DNA from: DASSHA01 sp035693145
GTDB lineage: Bacteria > Chloroflexota > Limnocylindria > Limnocylindrales > CSP1-4
DNA length: 6,616 nt
Assembly (NCBI GenBank): GCA_035693145.1
Contig: DASSHA010000121.1
Coordinates: 1-6,616, forward strand
Direction: 5' to 3'
The translations under genes and the position numbers were made by a program. This document shows, piece by piece, positions 5,769-6,616 of this stretch. A model generated the notes under the pieces. It saw nothing but the letters and a program-made list of their open reading frames with translations. It was not told the origin of the DNA and searched no databases. Each line of letters opens with the position of its first letter. Within the stretch, counting starts at the first letter, position 1.

Positions 5769-5841
5769 CGATCGTCGCGTAGGAAAGCTGCGGCCGGCGA
5801 CGGACAGGATCGTGCCAACGGCCAGGAACGGGTGGATCGAC

Positions 5842-6093
5842 ATGGAACGCTGGCCGATCGGACCGCAGGACGCGCTCGTCGTCGTGCAAGCACGAAACAC
5901 GCAACAGGCGGCCGACGCGGCGGCCGAGCGGCTGCTGCGCCTGTCTTCCGGACGCGATCGGCGGGGCTCGGTGGGTGGCCGTCCCGGCCTGCGCGGGTCG
6001 TTCGGGCGCCTGCTCATCCGGATCGGCAGCGCCTTGGCCGGTGAGCGCGCCGGTGCCGTGAACGGTCAGGCTCACGACGGTGGACTTGCCTGA
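5842..6093 (+). CDS. Small hypothetical protein, 83 residues
   Basis: I do not recognise a named family. The frame is open with strong GC at third positions, and GGTGG (5831-5835 region) precedes the ATG by about six bases; a GTG at 5812 is an in-frame alternative start. The N-terminal half (MERWPIGPQD, then residues 13-36) is predicted helical and rich in Ala, Gln and Arg. A Gly/Arg-rich stretch (37-53) follows, then an amphipathic segment GRLLIRIGSALAGE (55-68). Short proteins with an N-terminal charged helix and a C-terminal LLIRIG-ALAGE-like end are common in Chloroflexota and Actinomycetota, usually uncharacterised; this comparison is from memory. It is divergent from crcB by 110 bases, so shared regulation is possible. 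No membrane segment or cysteine motif is present. Confidence 0.55.
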   Translation: MERWPIGPQDALVVVQARNTQQAADAAAERLLRLSSGRDRRGSVGGRPGLRGSFGRLLIRIGSALAGERAGAVNGQAHDGGLA

Positions 6094-6141
6094 TTGGATC
6101 GCGCGGGTCCCGGGTACGGGCGCCGCGGCGAGCACGAGGAG

Positions 6142-6171
6142 CGTGAGCGATCACGTACGCCGTCACGTACG
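6142..6171. repeat. Short direct repeats TCACGTACG with adjoining inverted repeat
   Basis: TCACGTACG occurs at 6151-6159 and again at 6163-6171, a 12-base spacing close to one helical turn. Just before, CGTGA (6142-6146) is the inverted partner of TCACG (6151-6155), and each copy contains the palindrome CGTACG. The cluster lies about 155-180 bases upstream of the response regulator start and 50 bases after the small gene. Tandem sites one turn apart suit cooperative binding of a regulator; that role is inferred. Confidence 0.35.
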
Positions 6172-6210
6172 AGGGCCACCGGCGTCCGATCAACTACGAC
6201 TTTCTCCTAC

Positions 6211-6234
6211 GCCATGGGACGTATGAACCATGGC
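6211..6234. promoter_or_regulatory. Inverted repeat GCCATGG/CCATGGC ahead of the response regulator
   Basis: GCCATGG (6211-6217) and CCATGGC (6228-6234) form a perfect 7-bp inverted repeat with a 10-base spacer; each arm also contains the palindrome CCATGG. It lies about 90 bases before the preferred response regulator start. It could be an operator for a dimeric regulator or an mRNA hairpin. Two in-frame ATG codons (6214, 6223) fall inside it, so if either is the true start the repeat would lie in the coding region. Confidence 0.35.
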
Positions 6235-6324
6235 GGGGCAGCACCTCTGGCGACACGCTCCGAGGATGAGCCAGATTGCGTTGGCGCTCACCGTCGTTCC
6301 GCCGGCCGATCGAAGCCCGACTCC

Positions 6325-6616
6325 ATGATCGAGCGCGGTTCCGCCCGGATCCTCGTCGTGGAGGACGACGCTTCGATCCGGCTCCTCCTCACGACGCTCC
6401 TCGAGCGTGAGGGGTTCGACATCGTCGCAGCCACCGATGGCGAGGCGGCCCTGCGGTCAGTCGTCGAGCACGAACCCGACGTGGTCGTCCTCGACGTCGG
6501 GCTGCCCCGGCTCGACGGCCTCGAGGTCACGCGGCGACTTCGTGCAAATCGGGCGACGCGAACACTGCCGGTGATCCTCCTCACGGCCCGCGCGAGCATC
6601 GACGACATGGTCGCGG
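6325..6616 (+). CDS. Response regulator, receiver domain (3' truncated)
   Basis: The first 97 residues of a two-component response regulator; the gene runs off the right edge. ILVVEDD (9-15) gives the acidic pocket Asp14/Asp15, VVVLDVGLPRLDG (53-65) holds the phosphoacceptor Asp57, and PVILLTAR (82-89) has the conserved switch Thr87. The conserved Lys and any output domain lie beyond the window, so the class (DNA-binding or stand-alone) cannot be told. The ATG at 6325 is preferred because the first strand begins eight residues later, as is normal for receivers, although its ribosome site is weak (CGAAG, nine bases away). In-frame ATGs at 6223 and 6214 would add 34 or 37 residues without recognisable structure. 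No histidine kinase gene is visible upstream. Confidence 0.92.
   Translation, partial: MIERGSARILVVEDDASIRLLLTTLLEREGFDIVAATDGEAALRSVVEHEPDVVVLDVGLPRLDGLEVTRRLRANRATRTLPVILLTARASIDDMVA

Noticed and set aside
5761..5820. CTGATGGC and CCTAC fragments that recall pieces of the fluoride riboswitch.
   Set aside because: They lie on opposite strands or in the wrong order, and the conserved 5' stem and pseudoknot elements are missing.
5732..5893. N-terminal extension of CrcB to 5893.
   Set aside because: It encodes an Arg-rich stretch unlike any CrcB N-terminus, and the ATG at 5731 gives the normal family length.
5337..6017. In-frame upstream extension of the DUF190 gene to 6017.
   Set aside because: The extension is out of frame with crcB and Arg/Pro-rich; the GTG at 5336 has a strong ribosome site and begins the DUF190 fold.
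1..6616. Search for CRISPR arrays, insertion-sequence ends, toxin-antitoxin pairs, phage genes or rRNA.
   Set aside because: No regularly spaced repeats, transposase or integrase motifs, or rRNA segments are visible; repeats found are short hairpins or coding linkers.

Overview
The window is GC-rich DNA from a bacterium, with third codon positions almost entirely G or C. No marker gene fixes the lineage. A short WDGTRWV segment before the signal anchor of a secreted protein, a CE1758/CE1759-type flavin pair, a Ser/Thr kinase and the general codon use suggest a high-GC Chloroflexota (Limnocylindria-like), with Actinomycetota as the alternative. This placement is inference. I found no insertion sequence, phage gene, CRISPR array or integration site; it reads as ordinary chromosome.

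Layout. Bases 3-710 (+) are the C-terminal end of a Ser/Thr protein kinase whose start lies outside the window. It converges on a 625-residue secreted modular protein (759-2636, -): a WDGTRW tag, a signal anchor, an Ig-like domain, a Thr/Pro linker, a fibronectin type III domain, a second linker and a right-handed beta-helix. A GC hairpin sits between the two genes. Behind the secreted gene's start lie about 300 bases without a gene but with two small perfect hairpins, then a complete tRNA-Leu(UAA) on the minus strand. From a 165-base divergent spacer, a plus-strand operon encodes a luciferase-like monooxygenase and its partner FMN reductase, 4 bases apart. These form a recognised two-component flavin monooxygenase pair of unknown substrate. 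Converging on it is a minus-strand operon of crcB (fluoride channel) and a DUF190 PII-like gene, joined by a GTGA overlap. Divergent from crcB is a small uncharacterised gene (5842-6093, +). After a spacer with short direct and inverted repeats, a response regulator begins at 6325 and runs off the right edge.

How the genes fit together. Two functional modules are visible. One is the reductase that should supply reduced FMN to the adjacent monooxygenase. The other is the fluoride exporter with a coupled small PII-like protein. The kinase and response regulator are signalling proteins with no visible partner here. I see no new multi-gene defence or mobile system. The items most worth a second look are the kinase tail, where the coding signature changes frame, the secreted protein's architecture and leader, the crcB-DUF190 coupling, and the repeats before the response regulator.
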